Translations under genes and position numbers: made by a program | Notes under the pieces: model-generated | The model's database searches: none | What the model was told of the DNA's origin: nothing | Seen by the model: the letters and a program-made list of their open reading frames with translations, nothing else | DNA from: Allobosea sp. OK403 | GTDB lineage: Bacteria; Pseudomonadota; Alphaproteobacteria; Rhizobiales; Beijerinckiaceae | Direction: 5' to 3' | Length of the DNA stretch: 64,000 nucleotides | NCBI RefSeq assembly: GCF_900113835.1 | Contig: NZ_FOQV01000007.1 | Coordinates: 7,501 to 71,500 of the forward strand | Shown here: piece by piece, positions 16,952-25,892 of the stretch | How the letters are laid out: the number at the start of each line of letters is the position of its first letter | How positions within the stretch are numbered: the stretch's first letter is position 1

Positions 16952-17764
16952 TTATTCGCCGCTCGCTGTCGGCAGGTCGCTGCGCCCGGCCCATTCGTGC
17001 CAGGATCCGACGAAGACGCGGACATCCTCGAAGCCAGCTTGCCTGAGCGCGTAGAGTGCGGTCGCTGCCCGCGCGCCGCGATGGCAATAGGTCACGATGG
17101 GCTGATCCTTGCGCAAGCCCGCCTTGAGCGCGAGTGCGGCGACCTCCGCGGATGTGCGATAGGCACCACCCTCGACCAGATCCTCCCAGAAGATGTGATT
17201 GCAACCGGGAATGCGGCCGGCGCGAGCGCAGCAGGGGTGGACGAATTCGCCGGTGAACTCGCTGCGCCGGCGCACATCCAGCAGCATCGTGGATTGGCCA
17301 GCTTCCTCGATCGAGGCGATCAGCTCGCGCCGGAACGGGCGGCTCGGCGCAGCGCCTGCTTCTGCCGGGGCGATGATCGCAGCCGGGCCATGGCCGGGCT
17401 CGACTGCGAAGCCAGCGGCGCGCCAGGCCTTGATGCCGCCATCGAGGATCAGACCGCCTTCAAGCCCAAGGAACTCATGGAACCAGAGGCCGCGCGGCGA
17501 GATCATGCCGGTGTCCTCCTCGAAGAAGACGACGGTCTTCGCCGCAAACAGGTTCAAGCTCTCGAACGCCGCCTCGGTGGCCGCAGCGAGCGAGGCGATG
17601 CCGGCCTCGTCGCTTTGCGGGATGAAGTAGTCGTAGACGTTGAGATGCATCGCGCCGGGCAGGCTCGCCTCGCGCCAGGCTTCGATGCCGCGCACATCGA
17701 CGAGGACGAGCCCGGCTTCGCCGAGCCGCGCCTGCAGCGCCTTGGCGTCGATCGTTACAGCCAT
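16952..17764 (-). CDS. Two-domain sulfurtransferase (rhodanese family)
   Basis: The 270-residue protein has an inactive-type N-terminal rhodanese domain (VLVDVRGIEAWREASLPGA, about 1-125) and a C-terminal domain with the persulfide loop CHRGARA near residue 228. This is the thiosulfate/3-mercaptopyruvate sulfurtransferase layout, which moves sulfane sulfur from a donor to a thiol acceptor in the cytosol. It is the last gene of the operon that begins at 24400 and overlaps the ornithine cyclodeaminase-like gene by 10 bases. Beside a D-cysteine desulfhydrase-like enzyme, a role in handling sulfur from an imported amino acid is plausible. Confidence 0.92.
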   Translation of the reverse strand: MAVTIDAKALQARLGEAGLVLVDVRGIEAWREASLPGAMHLNVYDYFIPQSDEAGIASLAAATEAAFESLNLFAAKTVVFFEEDTGMISPRGLWFHEFLGLEGGLILDGGIKAWRAAGFAVEPGHGPAAIIAPAEAGAAPSRPFRRELIASIEEAGQSTMLLDVRRRSEFTGEFVHPCCARAGRIPGCNHIFWEDLVEGGAYRTSAEVAALALKAGLRKDQPIVTYCHRGARAATALYALRQAGFEDVRVFVGSWHEWAGRSDLPTASGE

Positions 17765-18756
17765 GGCCAGTCGCTCCTGTCCTGATGCGTGTTGGGCGTT
17801 GAATTCGCAGCCCCCGCCGTGGCGGTGACGCGGGCGGCGAGCGCGATGTCGAAGATGTTGAGCCCAAAGCTCGAGAGATAGACGAGGCTGCCGGGCTTCG
17901 GCGTAAAGCCGCCGGCGAGCGCCGTGCCGAGATCGGCCGCGACGCGCTCCGCGGGGAAGCGGCCGGCGCGGTGCATCTGGAACAGGCTTTTGGCGCTCTT
18001 CAGCCGGAACTCGCCCCAGAGATCGACCACGACATGGTCGGCCTTGTCGATCGCCTCGAAGGAAACCTCGTGATAGCCGACCTGGACGACCAGCCGGCCG
18101 GGTGTCAGCGCGGCAGCGTCGAGGATCGGCTCCTTGGCATTGGTGCAGGTCAGGACGGCGTCGCTGCGCGCAGCCTCCTCCGCGCTCTCTGCCACCTCCA
18201 CAGGGAAGGGCCAGTTCCGCGCCGCCAGCGCCTCGGCCCTGGAACGCGTCCGGTTCCAGATCAAGACGCGCCCCAGCCCCGGATGCAGCGCCGCCAGCAT
18301 CTCCAGATGCGTGCGGGCATGGAAGCCGGCGCCGAGCACCGCAGCGCTGCGCAGCGGCACCGGCATCAAGCTCTCCAGCGCCAGCGCCGAGACTGCAGCG
18401 GTGCGCATCGCAGTCAGCAGCGCGCTCTCGACGATGCCGAGCGGCAGGCCGCTCCGGCGATCATTGACGATGGTAGAGGAGGTGATCATCGGCTGCCCGT
18501 CGCCGAGCGCTGGCCGATGGGCTGTCCATTTCACCCCTGCGACCTGAAAGCGACCGCCGAGCGAGGCGGGCAGGGCATAGGCCCGGCCGGGCACATCGGG
18601 GATGCCTAGCGCAACCGAGGTCTCGGCCGGCATCTCGGCCTCGCCCGCGCGCAGCAGCGCGAAGGCGTCGCGGACATCGGCCAGCGCGAGGCCGAAATCC
18701 GCACCGCCGGCCGCGATCACCGCCGCGCGATCGAGCACGGGCAGGCTCAGAGTCAT
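17755..18756 (-). CDS. Ornithine cyclodeaminase / mu-crystallin family protein
   Basis: The ATG at 18754-18756 overlaps the stop of the preceding gene as ATGA and gives 333 residues. The family's KWTAHRP substrate region, the TAAVSALALESL segment and a Rossmann nucleotide site AAVLGAGFHARTHLEML are visible. Members include ornithine cyclodeaminase, alanine dehydrogenase and ketimine reductases that act on cyclic imines such as sulfur-containing ketimines. With D-cysteine desulfhydrase-like and sulfurtransferase genes on either side, a ketimine or imine reductase in sulfur amino acid breakdown is my preferred reading, but it is inference. Confidence 0.88.
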   Translation of the reverse strand: MTLSLPVLDRAAVIAAGGADFGLALADVRDAFALLRAGEAEMPAETSVALGIPDVPGRAYALPASLGGRFQVAGVKWTAHRPALGDGQPMITSSTIVNDRRSGLPLGIVESALLTAMRTAAVSALALESLMPVPLRSAAVLGAGFHARTHLEMLAALHPGLGRVLIWNRTRSRAEALAARNWPFPVEVAESAEEAARSDAVLTCTNAKEPILDAAALTPGRLVVQVGYHEVSFEAIDKADHVVVDLWGEFRLKSAKSLFQMHRAGRFPAERVAADLGTALAGGFTPKPGSLVYLSSFGLNIFDIALAARVTATAGAANSTPNTHQDRSDWPWL

Positions 18757-19766
18757 GCTGGCAAGGCTTCCGGCGCCTCGGTCAGCACTTTGGCGAAGGG
18801 GTAGAGCGCCGGGCTGCCGCCGCAATGCACGAAGAGCACGTCGCTGCCGGCAGGGATCTTGCCGCTCGCCGCCAGCGCGAGCACGCCGTCCATCGCCTTG
18901 CCGGTATAGACCGGGTCGAGCAGCACGCCGTCGCTCTGGGCGACGCGGTTGATCGTGGCGATGCCGCCCGGGCTTGGCACACCATAGGCGGAACCGACAA
19001 AACCGTCCTCGATCCAGATATCGGCCGGCTTGAAATCCTGCGCCCAGCCGAGCAGCGCGGCGCAATCATTGGCCATGCCGGCGATGCGCTCCTGGAACCA
19101 GGCGGCGTCGCGGCTGACGCTGATGCCGACGATCCTGGTCTTGGGCCAGTACCGGCGGATGCCGACATAGAGGCCCGCCAGCGTGCCGCCGGAGCCGGTG
19201 GGCGCGGCGACGATGTCGGGCGGCTGGCGCCCGGCCGCGTCGAGCTGGCGCGACATCTCCTCGACCGCGCGGACATAACCGAGCGCGCCAAGCGGGTTCG
19301 CCCCGCCGAGCGGGATGACGTAAGCCGTCTTGCCGGCGGCTTCCGCCGCTTTCGCATGGGCGGCCATGCGCGGATCGACCTGGGTGAAATAAGCTGTCGG
19401 CTCCAAGAATTCGAGCGTTGCACCGAGGAGACGGTCGAGCAGGAGATTGCCCTGATATTCGGTCGGCGGGTTGCCGCGCAGCACCAGCACGGCTTCCATG
19501 CCGAAGCGCCGCGCCGCGGCCGCGACCATGCGAGCATGGTTGGATTGATGGCCGCCGGTGGTGATCAGCACGCTGGCCTTCTTGGCCAGCGCGTCGGCGA
19601 GCAGGAACTCGAGCTTGCGCACCTTGTTTCCGCCGCCGCCGAAGCCGGAATAGTCGTCCCGCTTCATCCTGAGCGTGATACCGGCTTCAGCCGAGAGGTT
19701 CGGCAAATCGTCGATCGGTGTCGGGAAGAAGCCGAGCTCGACGCGCGGGAAATCGTCGGGTGTCAT
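18753..19766 (-). CDS. D-cysteine desulfhydrase / ACC deaminase family PLP enzyme
   Basis: The 337-residue protein is a fold-type II PLP enzyme. The catalytic Lys lies in the GGGGNKVRKLEFLL motif near residue 40, and GGHQSNHARMVAAAA holds the phosphate and substrate loop. The HCGGSPALYPF segment near the C-terminus fits D-cysteine desulfhydrase (DcyD), which converts D-cysteine to pyruvate, ammonia and sulfide; ACC deaminase is the close alternative and motifs alone do not settle it. The start at 19766 is 31 bases after the M20 gene stop, inside one operon. Confidence 0.88.
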   Translation of the reverse strand: MTPDDFPRVELGFFPTPIDDLPNLSAEAGITLRMKRDDYSGFGGGGNKVRKLEFLLADALAKKASVLITTGGHQSNHARMVAAAARRFGMEAVLVLRGNPPTEYQGNLLLDRLLGATLEFLEPTAYFTQVDPRMAAHAKAAEAAGKTAYVIPLGGANPLGALGYVRAVEEMSRQLDAAGRQPPDIVAAPTGSGGTLAGLYVGIRRYWPKTRIVGISVSRDAAWFQERIAGMANDCAALLGWAQDFKPADIWIEDGFVGSAYGVPSPGGIATINRVAQSDGVLLDPVYTGKAMDGVLALAASGKIPAGSDVLFVHCGGSPALYPFAKVLTEAPEALPA

Positions 19767-19797
19767 CGCGAGATACTCCGGATGGTGATGGTGTAGT

Positions 19798-21129
19798 TCA
19801 TGATCGGCCCTTGGCTGCGATCGCCGGCAGCCAGAGCAGCAGCGACTGGATGAAGCGGTCGATGCCGGAAAGTTCGACGAATTCGTCGGGGCCATGGGCG
19901 TTGCCGCCATGGCCGAGCCCGCCGATGATGAAGGCGTCGCTGACCCCTGCGAAAGCATAGGCCGGCGCTGCGCCGATGGCCCAGGGCCAGGATTGCGGGT
20001 TTGCGCCGAGCGCCCGGTAGCTCCCCGCGAGTTCGGCGAAGCCGAGCGCGGCGGGATCGAACCAGCAGCCGGGATAGGCGTCGTCGAGCGAAAGCACGGC
20101 TGGAGCGCAATCCCGGGCGAGGCGGGCGATCTCGCCGTCCGGGTCGAGCCCGGCCGGCAGGCGCATGTCGAAGCGCGCGCTCGCGCCTGTCGGGATGACG
20201 CTGCGCCCGCCCAACGGAGACGACGAGACCTCCGCCAGATTGAGATGAGCGGCCGTCAGCACATGCTCCAGCAATTCGCGCGGCGTGCCGTCGCGGGAGA
20301 AGCGGCTGGTCGCACGGAAGGAGAGTTCGGCCTGCGGATCGAAGGCGGCCGTGAGTTCGTCGAGCACGGGTAGGAGCGGTGCTGGCAGCACGACCTTGCC
20401 GCGCGAGCCGCTATCGAGGCCGGCGAGCGCCTTCACGAGTTCCCAGATCGGGTTGGCGATCCAGGGTGAGTTCGAGGCGTGGCAAGGCTTCACCGGCCCG
20501 CCCCAGGCGCCGCTTTCGACCGATATCCTGCCCTGAGCCAGGCCCTTGAAGCCGAAATAGATCCGCGGCGGCCCGCCGCCATATTCGCAGAAGGATGGGA
20601 ACAGTGCTGTCGAAGCTCGGCGCACCGGCGTGTCCTGAGCGGTCAGGTAACGCCTGAGCGCAGCGCTGCCGGTCTCTTCCTGGCCTTCGAGCAGGATTTC
20701 GATATTGGCATCGAGGGCGGAGGTCGCGATGAGATGGCCAAGCGCCACCAGCATCGCTGCCATCGGCCCTTTGTTGTTCTCCGCCCCGCGCCCGACATAA
20801 CGCGGCCCCATCGGCCCCTTGATCACGCCGCCGATGAAGGGATCGACGCTCCAGCCCTCGAGCGTGGCCGGCATCACGTCATACATGTTGTAGAGCAGGA
20901 TGGTGACGGGCGCCCCGCGTTCGATCCGGGCATGGACGACCGGCGGATCGAGTTTCAGCCCGTCCGCGACGATGGTCGCACCGAGATCGTCGCGCAGATG
21001 GGCAATGAGGGTCTGCGCCATCACCTTCAACCCGGCCTCGTTGCCGGCGAAGGAGCGGATCGGCGTCCATTCCGCGAGCAAGTCGAGCGTGCGCGTGCGC
21101 AGGCCTGCGATCACATCGGGCCCGGTCAC
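19798..21129 (-). CDS. M20-family hydrolase with altered metal ligands
   Basis: A GTG start at 21127-21129 overlaps the permease stop (GTGA), giving 443 residues. The M20/ArgE/DapE fold is clear: EGQEETGS carries the acid pair at 151/152, and a His lies in GHGGNAHGPDEF near the C-terminus. But the usual GHxDxxP motif reads NMYDVMP (Met82 for the first ligand His) and GRGxxDDKG reads GRGAENNKG (Asn118 for the bridging Asp). Either this is a divergent subfamily with changed metal use, or the enzyme is not a standard di-zinc peptidase. The context suggests it cleaves or rearranges the compound imported by the upstream permeases. Confidence 0.87.
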   Translation of the reverse strand: MTGPDVIAGLRTRTLDLLAEWTPIRSFAGNEAGLKVMAQTLIAHLRDDLGATIVADGLKLDPPVVHARIERGAPVTILLYNMYDVMPATLEGWSVDPFIGGVIKGPMGPRYVGRGAENNKGPMAAMLVALGHLIATSALDANIEILLEGQEETGSAALRRYLTAQDTPVRRASTALFPSFCEYGGGPPRIYFGFKGLAQGRISVESGAWGGPVKPCHASNSPWIANPIWELVKALAGLDSGSRGKVVLPAPLLPVLDELTAAFDPQAELSFRATSRFSRDGTPRELLEHVLTAAHLNLAEVSSSPLGGRSVIPTGASARFDMRLPAGLDPDGEIARLARDCAPAVLSLDDAYPGCWFDPAALGFAELAGSYRALGANPQSWPWAIGAAPAYAFAGVSDAFIIGGLGHGGNAHGPDEFVELSGIDRFIQSLLLWLPAIAAKGRS

Positions 21130-22040
21130 AGCCTGATCCTCGGATTCAGCAGCACATAGGCGATGTCGACCATGAGGTTCGCCAGCACGAACACCGTCGA
21201 GGCCAGCAGCACCACTGCCTGCACCAACGGGAAATCGCGGTTCTGGATCGCCTGCACCGCGAGCCGGCCGATGCCGGGCCAGGCGAAGATGATCTCGGTG
21301 ACGAGCGCGCCGCCGAGCAGGGCGGCGAAATACATCGCCTGCACCGTGAGCACTGGGATCAGCGCGTTGCGCAGCGCATGGCCGATGATGACGCGGCCCG
21401 GCGACAGGCCCTTGGCGCGGGCGGTGCGGATATAGTCCTCGCCCATCACGTCGATCAGGCTCGCACGCACGAGGCGGGTCACCGCGCTGGTGTAATAGGC
21501 GCCGAGCGTCAGGGCCGGCAGGATGAGATGGCGCGCCTCGCCATAGCCGCCGGTCGGCAGCAGCCGCCATTTCATCGCAAAGAACAGGATCAGCACGAGG
21601 CCGAGCCAGAACACCGGCACGGCCTGGCCGGCCAGCGCCACGGTTCGCACCAGGAAGTCGACGAGACCGCCGGGCTTGATCGCGGCCAGCACGCCGAAGA
21701 CGAAGCCGAGTGTCGTGCTCCAGGCCAGCGCCGCCACCGCGAGCAAGGCGGTCGCTGGCAGGCGCTCCAGCACCAGTTCCATTACAGGCCGCTGGAAGCG
21801 CAGCGAGATGCCGAAATCGCCGGTCAATGCCTTGCCGAGATAACGCAGATATTGGACCAGGACCGGATCGTCGAAGCCCATTGCCTTGCGGAAGGTGTCG
21901 ATCTCGGCGCGGCTGGCATCGGGCGACATCATCAGCGCGGCCGGGTCGCCCGCCAGGAACAGGCAGAAGAACACGATCGCGGAGACGCCGAGCAGGACGA
22001 CGGCCGATTGCAGCAGGCGGTTGCCGAGGAAGCGCAGCAT
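21126..22040 (-). CDS. ABC transporter permease, DppB type
   Basis: The 304-residue membrane subunit starts MLRFLGNRLLQSAVVLLGVS and has the DppB periplasmic loop LAGDPAALMMSPDASRAEID, about six spans and the coupling loop RTARAKGLSPGRVIIGHALRN. It follows the DppC-type gene by three bases and overlaps the M20 gene by GTGA. No ATPase gene is present in this operon. Confidence 0.93.
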   Translation of the reverse strand: MLRFLGNRLLQSAVVLLGVSAIVFFCLFLAGDPAALMMSPDASRAEIDTFRKAMGFDDPVLVQYLRYLGKALTGDFGISLRFQRPVMELVLERLPATALLAVAALAWSTTLGFVFGVLAAIKPGGLVDFLVRTVALAGQAVPVFWLGLVLILFFAMKWRLLPTGGYGEARHLILPALTLGAYYTSAVTRLVRASLIDVMGEDYIRTARAKGLSPGRVIIGHALRNALIPVLTVQAMYFAALLGGALVTEIIFAWPGIGRLAVQAIQNRDFPLVQAVVLLASTVFVLANLMVDIAYVLLNPRIRL

Positions 22041-22043
22041 GGC

Positions 22044-22886
22044 TCAGTCGACCCGCACTTGCGTCAGGCGGATGAGGCCGTCGCCGAGGAAATTGAAGCC
22101 GATCACCAGCGCCGCGATGACGAGGCCGGGATAGATCACCAGCCAGTCCGCGACCAAGAGATAGGAGCGCCCTTCGCCGATCAGGTTGCCGAGCGTCGGC
22201 ACCGGCGGCTGCACGCCCAGGCCCAGGAAGCCGATCGAGGCTTCGAGCACGATCAGGCGAGGAAGATCGAGTGTCAGCAGCACGATCTGCGGCGTGACGA
22301 TGTTGGGCAGGATATGGCGCAGCACGATGCGCAGGCGCGAGGCGCCGAGCGCGCGCGCCGCCTCGACATAATCGAGCTCGCGCACCTCCAGCGTGCGGGC
22401 GCGGGCGACGCGGGCGAAGATCGCCCAGCCGGTGACGCCGAGCACGATCACGACATTGGCGATGCTGGGGCCCAGCACCGCGATCACCAGCAGCACCAGC
22501 AGGATGAAGGGGATCGAGAGCTGGATGTCGACGAGCCGCATGATGACGATGTCGATCCAGCCGCCGGCATAGCCCGCCAACAGCCCGAGGCCGGTGCCGA
22601 TCAGCGCCGAGATCAGCCCTGCGATCACGACGATACCGAGGGAAAGTTGCGTCCCGGCCATGATCCGCACCAGCAGGTCGCGGCCGAGCTGGTCGGTGCC
22701 GAGCGGGTGCCATTGCCCGGCGACGATGGTTCCGGGCGGCTTGAAGGTCGCGGTCAGCACGCCCTTGATCGGGTCGAGCGCCCAGAGCTGCGGGCCGAGC
22801 ACGGCCAGCAGCAGGACGGCGATCAGGAGTATTGCGCCGACGCAGCCATCAATGCCGGCAAAAGAGCGTCTCAGCTCAGGTGTCAC
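22044..22886 (-). CDS. ABC transporter permease, DppC type
   Basis: A GTG start at 22884-22886 overlaps the stop of the binding protein gene (GTGA) and gives 280 residues beginning (M)TPELRRSFAGIDG. The DppC hallmark GTDQLGRDLLVRIMAG and the coupling loop EAARALGASRLRIVLRHILP are present. It pairs with the DppB-type gene directly downstream. Confidence 0.92.
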   Translation of the reverse strand: MTPELRRSFAGIDGCVGAILLIAVLLLAVLGPQLWALDPIKGVLTATFKPPGTIVAGQWHPLGTDQLGRDLLVRIMAGTQLSLGIVVIAGLISALIGTGLGLLAGYAGGWIDIVIMRLVDIQLSIPFILLVLLVIAVLGPSIANVVIVLGVTGWAIFARVARARTLEVRELDYVEAARALGASRLRIVLRHILPNIVTPQIVLLTLDLPRLIVLEASIGFLGLGVQPPVPTLGNLIGEGRSYLLVADWLVIYPGLVIAALVIGFNFLGDGLIRLTQVRVD

Positions 22887-24400
22887 GGACCGAACTTCAG
22901 GTCGAACAAGGGCAGGCGAGCATCGGGGCGTCCCTTGAAGACGAGGTCCTTGCGCGCCGCATAGAGCGAGTCTTCCTGGTAGAGCGTCAGCAGCGGCACA
23001 TCCTCGACCATCTTGTCCTGGATCTCCAACAGCACGGCTTTGCGCTTGTCGGCGTCGACGATCTTGCGGCTCTGGTCGAGCAGCGTATCGAGCGCCGGCA
23101 TCGAGACGGTCGAATAGGGCTCGCCCGTGCGCAGGATGGCGAAGAGCGCGGCGTCGGCGTCGAGCGTCTGGGTCGAGCCCCAGGCCAGCATGTAGATCGG
23201 CGCCTGCTTGCCGGCCGGAACCTGCTGCGCATAGACCGACCATTCCGGCACTTCGAGCTCCGCCTTGACGCCGATGGCGGCGAATTGCTGCGCGATCGCC
23301 TGGCCGACCTCGGCCGAGGAGATGTAGCGGCGCGGCACCTGCATCTTGATCGAGAAACCGTCGGGATAGCCGGCTTCCGCCAGCAGCGCCTTGGCCTTGG
23401 CCGGATCGTAGGCCGGCGGCTCGATCGCCTTGTAGCCGAAATCGGCCGGGCTGGTCTGGCTGCCGGTCGCGGTACCCAGACCCTTGAGGATCTCCGCGAC
23501 GATGGTCTTGCGGTCGATCGCCATCGAGAGCGCACGCCGGACCTTGACGTCGGAGAGCGGCTTCTCCGTCGATTTCAGGCCGAGATAGATCGTCAATCCG
23601 CCATTGCGGACCTGCTCGAGATTGAGCTCGGGGCTTGCCTTGACCAGTCCGACGAGCTCGGCCGGCACACCCTCGATCAACTGCACCTCGCCGGAGACCA
23701 GCGCCGCGATGCGGGCCGTCGCCTCCGGAATCGGCTTCCAGACGACACGCCCAATCGTGGGCTTGCCGCGCCAGTAATCGGGATTGGCGACCATGACGAC
23801 CCGGTCGTCCTGGACGAATTCGGTGACCTTATAAGACCCGGTGCCGACCGGCTTGCGGGCGAAGACGTCCTTGCCGACCTCGGCGATGTATTTCGGCGGC
23901 ACGATGTAGGCGGGGTAGCGGCTCATCCGTGTCGGCAGCAGGGGGTCGGGGCCGTTGGTGCGCACGCGTACGGTCAGCGGATCCACCACGTCGACGCCGA
24001 CCACGGAACGGACATAGGAAATCGTCGGCGATTTGGCGTCGGGGTCGATCACGCGGTCGAAGGTGAATTTGACGGCGGTCGCGTCGAACGCCTCGCCATT
24101 GTGGAATTTCACGCCCGGCCGGAGCTTGAACTCCCAGGTCGTGTCGTCGATCGCGGCCCAAGACAGGGCAAGGCCCGGGATCAGCTTCATCTCCGTGTCG
24201 CGCAGGATCAGCGTGTCGAAGATATTGTCGACCAGCGTGCCCGCCTCGCGCAGGAAGCCGGGGTCGAGCGTTGCGGCGGAGGCCGCGCGCCCGATCACGA
24301 GCTCGTTGGGGGCAGCGAGGACGGGCGATGCGGCGGTTGCCGCCAGCAGGCCCAAGCCCAGCATTCCAGAGCCCAGCACTCCAGATAGGATCCGTCGCAT
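22883..24400 (-). CDS. ABC transporter substrate-binding protein, family 5
   Basis: The ATG at 24398-24400, preceded by AAGGGG, gives 505 residues with a Sec signal peptide (MRRILSGVLGSGMLGLGLL, cleaved near SPVLAAP). Typical segments are FKLRPGVKFHNGEAFDATAV and KPVGTGSYKVTEF. It is the first gene of the seven-gene operon 24400-16952 (receptor, DppC, DppB, M20, desulfhydrase-like, cyclodeaminase-like, sulfurtransferase) and is divergent from the GntR regulator at 24659. Confidence 0.94.
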   Translation of the reverse strand: MRRILSGVLGSGMLGLGLLAATAASPVLAAPNELVIGRAASAATLDPGFLREAGTLVDNIFDTLILRDTEMKLIPGLALSWAAIDDTTWEFKLRPGVKFHNGEAFDATAVKFTFDRVIDPDAKSPTISYVRSVVGVDVVDPLTVRVRTNGPDPLLPTRMSRYPAYIVPPKYIAEVGKDVFARKPVGTGSYKVTEFVQDDRVVMVANPDYWRGKPTIGRVVWKPIPEATARIAALVSGEVQLIEGVPAELVGLVKASPELNLEQVRNGGLTIYLGLKSTEKPLSDVKVRRALSMAIDRKTIVAEILKGLGTATGSQTSPADFGYKAIEPPAYDPAKAKALLAEAGYPDGFSIKMQVPRRYISSAEVGQAIAQQFAAIGVKAELEVPEWSVYAQQVPAGKQAPIYMLAWGSTQTLDADAALFAILRTGEPYSTVSMPALDTLLDQSRKIVDADKRKAVLLEIQDKMVEDVPLLTLYQEDSLYAARKDLVFKGRPDARLPLFDLKFGP

Positions 24401-24456
24401 GCCAATCCCCTTTTTTATGGCGGCCTTGTCGGCCGCATCAGAATTCCGTCGCGCTG

Positions 24457-24470
24457 CAGAATATATTCTG
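24457..24470. promoter_or_regulatory. Perfect 14-base palindrome, likely operator of the divergent GntR regulator
   Basis: CAGAATATATTCTG is self-complementary over its whole length and lies between the divergent starts at 24400 and 24659, in the only AT-rich part of the gap. FCD-type GntR proteins usually bind short palindromes in such positions, so it is the best candidate operator for the 24400-16952 operon. Confidence 0.55.
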
Positions 24471-24658
24471 TAACATCGACCGCAAGAGATATTGCGTCTG
24501 AATTTGCGGCAGGCAGGAGAACGTTTGATGGGCAGATCAGCCGTGTTCTGGCAGGCCGTGACGAAGGCTCCGCGCCGCGCCACCAGGCGTTGCAGCCAGC
24601 CATTGCCAATCACGAAGCGCCGCGACATCTTCCGCGCTTCCGCCGACGGAGCCGCTTC

Positions 24659-25372
24659 GTGAGCCTTGACCAATTGCCGATCGCGCCCAAAGGCGGCCTG
24701 ACCGGGCATGTCGAAAGAACGCTCAAGCAGGCGCTGATGGAAGGCAGCCTGAAACCCGGCGAAAGGCTGGTCGCGCGCGATCTCGCCGCCAGGCTCGGCA
24801 CCAGCCCCACCCCGGTCCGCGAGGCGCTGCTGAAACTCGTCGCCAGCGGCGCGCTGGAGATGGCGCCGGCGCAGTCCTTTACCGTGCCGGCTCTCTCGCT
24901 CGAGGGTTATCGCGAGATCATCGACATCCGCATGGTGGTCGAGAGCCTCGCCGTCGAGCGCGCAACGCCATTGCTGACCGAGCAGGATCTTGTCGACCTG
25001 CGCGCGATCAACGAGCGCTTCAAGGATGCCCGGGCGCGCAACGCGGCGCGCGAGGCGCTGCATGAGAACAAGGAATTCCGCTTAATGCTCTATGAGCGCG
25101 CGGCGATGCCGGCGCTCTATGCGGTGATCGAGTCGCTCTGGCTCAAGATCGGGCCGAGCCTGAATTATCTCTTTCCGGTCGATTCCACCCGGCTGGGCGA
25201 GCCGCACAACCATGACCTGCTGCTGGAGGCGCTGGCCCGGCGCGACACCGAAAAGGCGGTCAGGCTGATCCGCAAGGCAATCGAGGACGGCGCGGCGGTG
25301 ATCGGCGAACATTTCGCCGAAGATGAGCGGATTGGGGCGTCGGCTGCGGCAAGCCGTTCTCGCGCCGGCTGA
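24659..25372 (+). CDS. GntR-family transcriptional regulator, FadR/FCD subfamily
   Basis: The GTG at 24659, with ACGGAG eight bases before it, gives 237 residues. An earlier TTG at 24590 is possible but lacks a ribosome site. The N-terminal winged helix includes LAARLGTSPTPVREALLKL, and the C-terminal all-helical FCD domain (about 85-215) contains potential metal-binding His residues in HENKEFRLMLY and HNHDLLLEAL. It is divergent from the peptide/sulfur operon and most likely represses it until a pathway intermediate binds. Confidence 0.9.
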   Translation: MSLDQLPIAPKGGLTGHVERTLKQALMEGSLKPGERLVARDLAARLGTSPTPVREALLKLVASGALEMAPAQSFTVPALSLEGYREIIDIRMVVESLAVERATPLLTEQDLVDLRAINERFKDARARNAAREALHENKEFRLMLYERAAMPALYAVIESLWLKIGPSLNYLFPVDSTRLGEPHNHDLLLEALARRDTEKAVRLIRKAIEDGAAVIGEHFAEDERIGASAAASRSRAG

Positions 25373-25489
25373 GCCGAAACGACCCGCAAACGGGTGGAGC
25401 GTCGCTTTCGTCGATCGTCCAAGCGCGCCTCTGCGAAACGCTCCGGCGGGTCAGGCGGCAGCGTGTGATTTGTTGCTGGTGATGTTGTC

Positions 25490-25664
25490 AATCTATGGAT
25501 TGATGCGATTGTAGTCCGAGATTAATTCGAAATAGCGAATAAAATTTTCGTATAGATTTAATAAATATACTTGTAGTTTTCACAGTATCGACTTGATGTT
25601 TGCTGATTCGTCAATTTAAGCTGCCTTCGTATCCGCAGGGGGTACGTATGGCCGGCGATGAATT
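25490..25664. promoter_or_regulatory. AT-rich promoter region ahead of a small membrane protein gene
   Basis: Much of 25490-25625 is strikingly AT-rich for this genome (GAATAAAATTTTCGTATAG, TTTAATAAATATAC), unlike every other gap here. It probably holds the promoter of the 25665 gene and could be a site for a nucleoid protein or the mark of transferred DNA. No perfect operator palindrome was seen. Confidence 0.4.
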
Positions 25665-25892
25665 ATGGTAATTGCAGGGATATTGTTCCTGGTCGGCATA
25701 TTGATTGGGCTATCGTACAGCTATATCGCAATTCTGGCGGCCAGCTTCGTGCTGGTGGTCGCCATGGTGCTGCTATGGCTGATATTGGGCAGCCTTACGC
25801 TGTTCAGCATCTTCGTCCTGATTGGCTATCTTGCCGCGCTTCAGAGCGGCTATCTCCTCGGAGCCTATCTCGGCACCAAGGACGATGCGTGA
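25665..25892 (+). CDS. Small hydrophobic membrane protein, 75 residues
   Basis: The product is almost entirely hydrophobic, with two or three spans (residues about 2-20, 22-42 and 44-66) and a short polar tail GTKDDA. The general layout recalls small rhizobial membrane proteins linked to exopolysaccharide control (SyrA/ExoX type), but I see no motif that proves this. The ATG at 25665 has no good ribosome site. Its stop abuts that of the converging gene at 25893. Confidence 0.55.
   Translation: MVIAGILFLVGILIGLSYSYIAILAASFVLVVAMVLLWLILGSLTLFSIFVLIGYLAALQSGYLLGAYLGTKDDA

Noticed and set aside
19798..22713. A 971-codon open frame on the minus strand
   Set aside because: Its first half is the wrong frame of the two permease genes (Arg/Pro/Ala-rich). 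The real M20 gene starts at the GTG at 21129.
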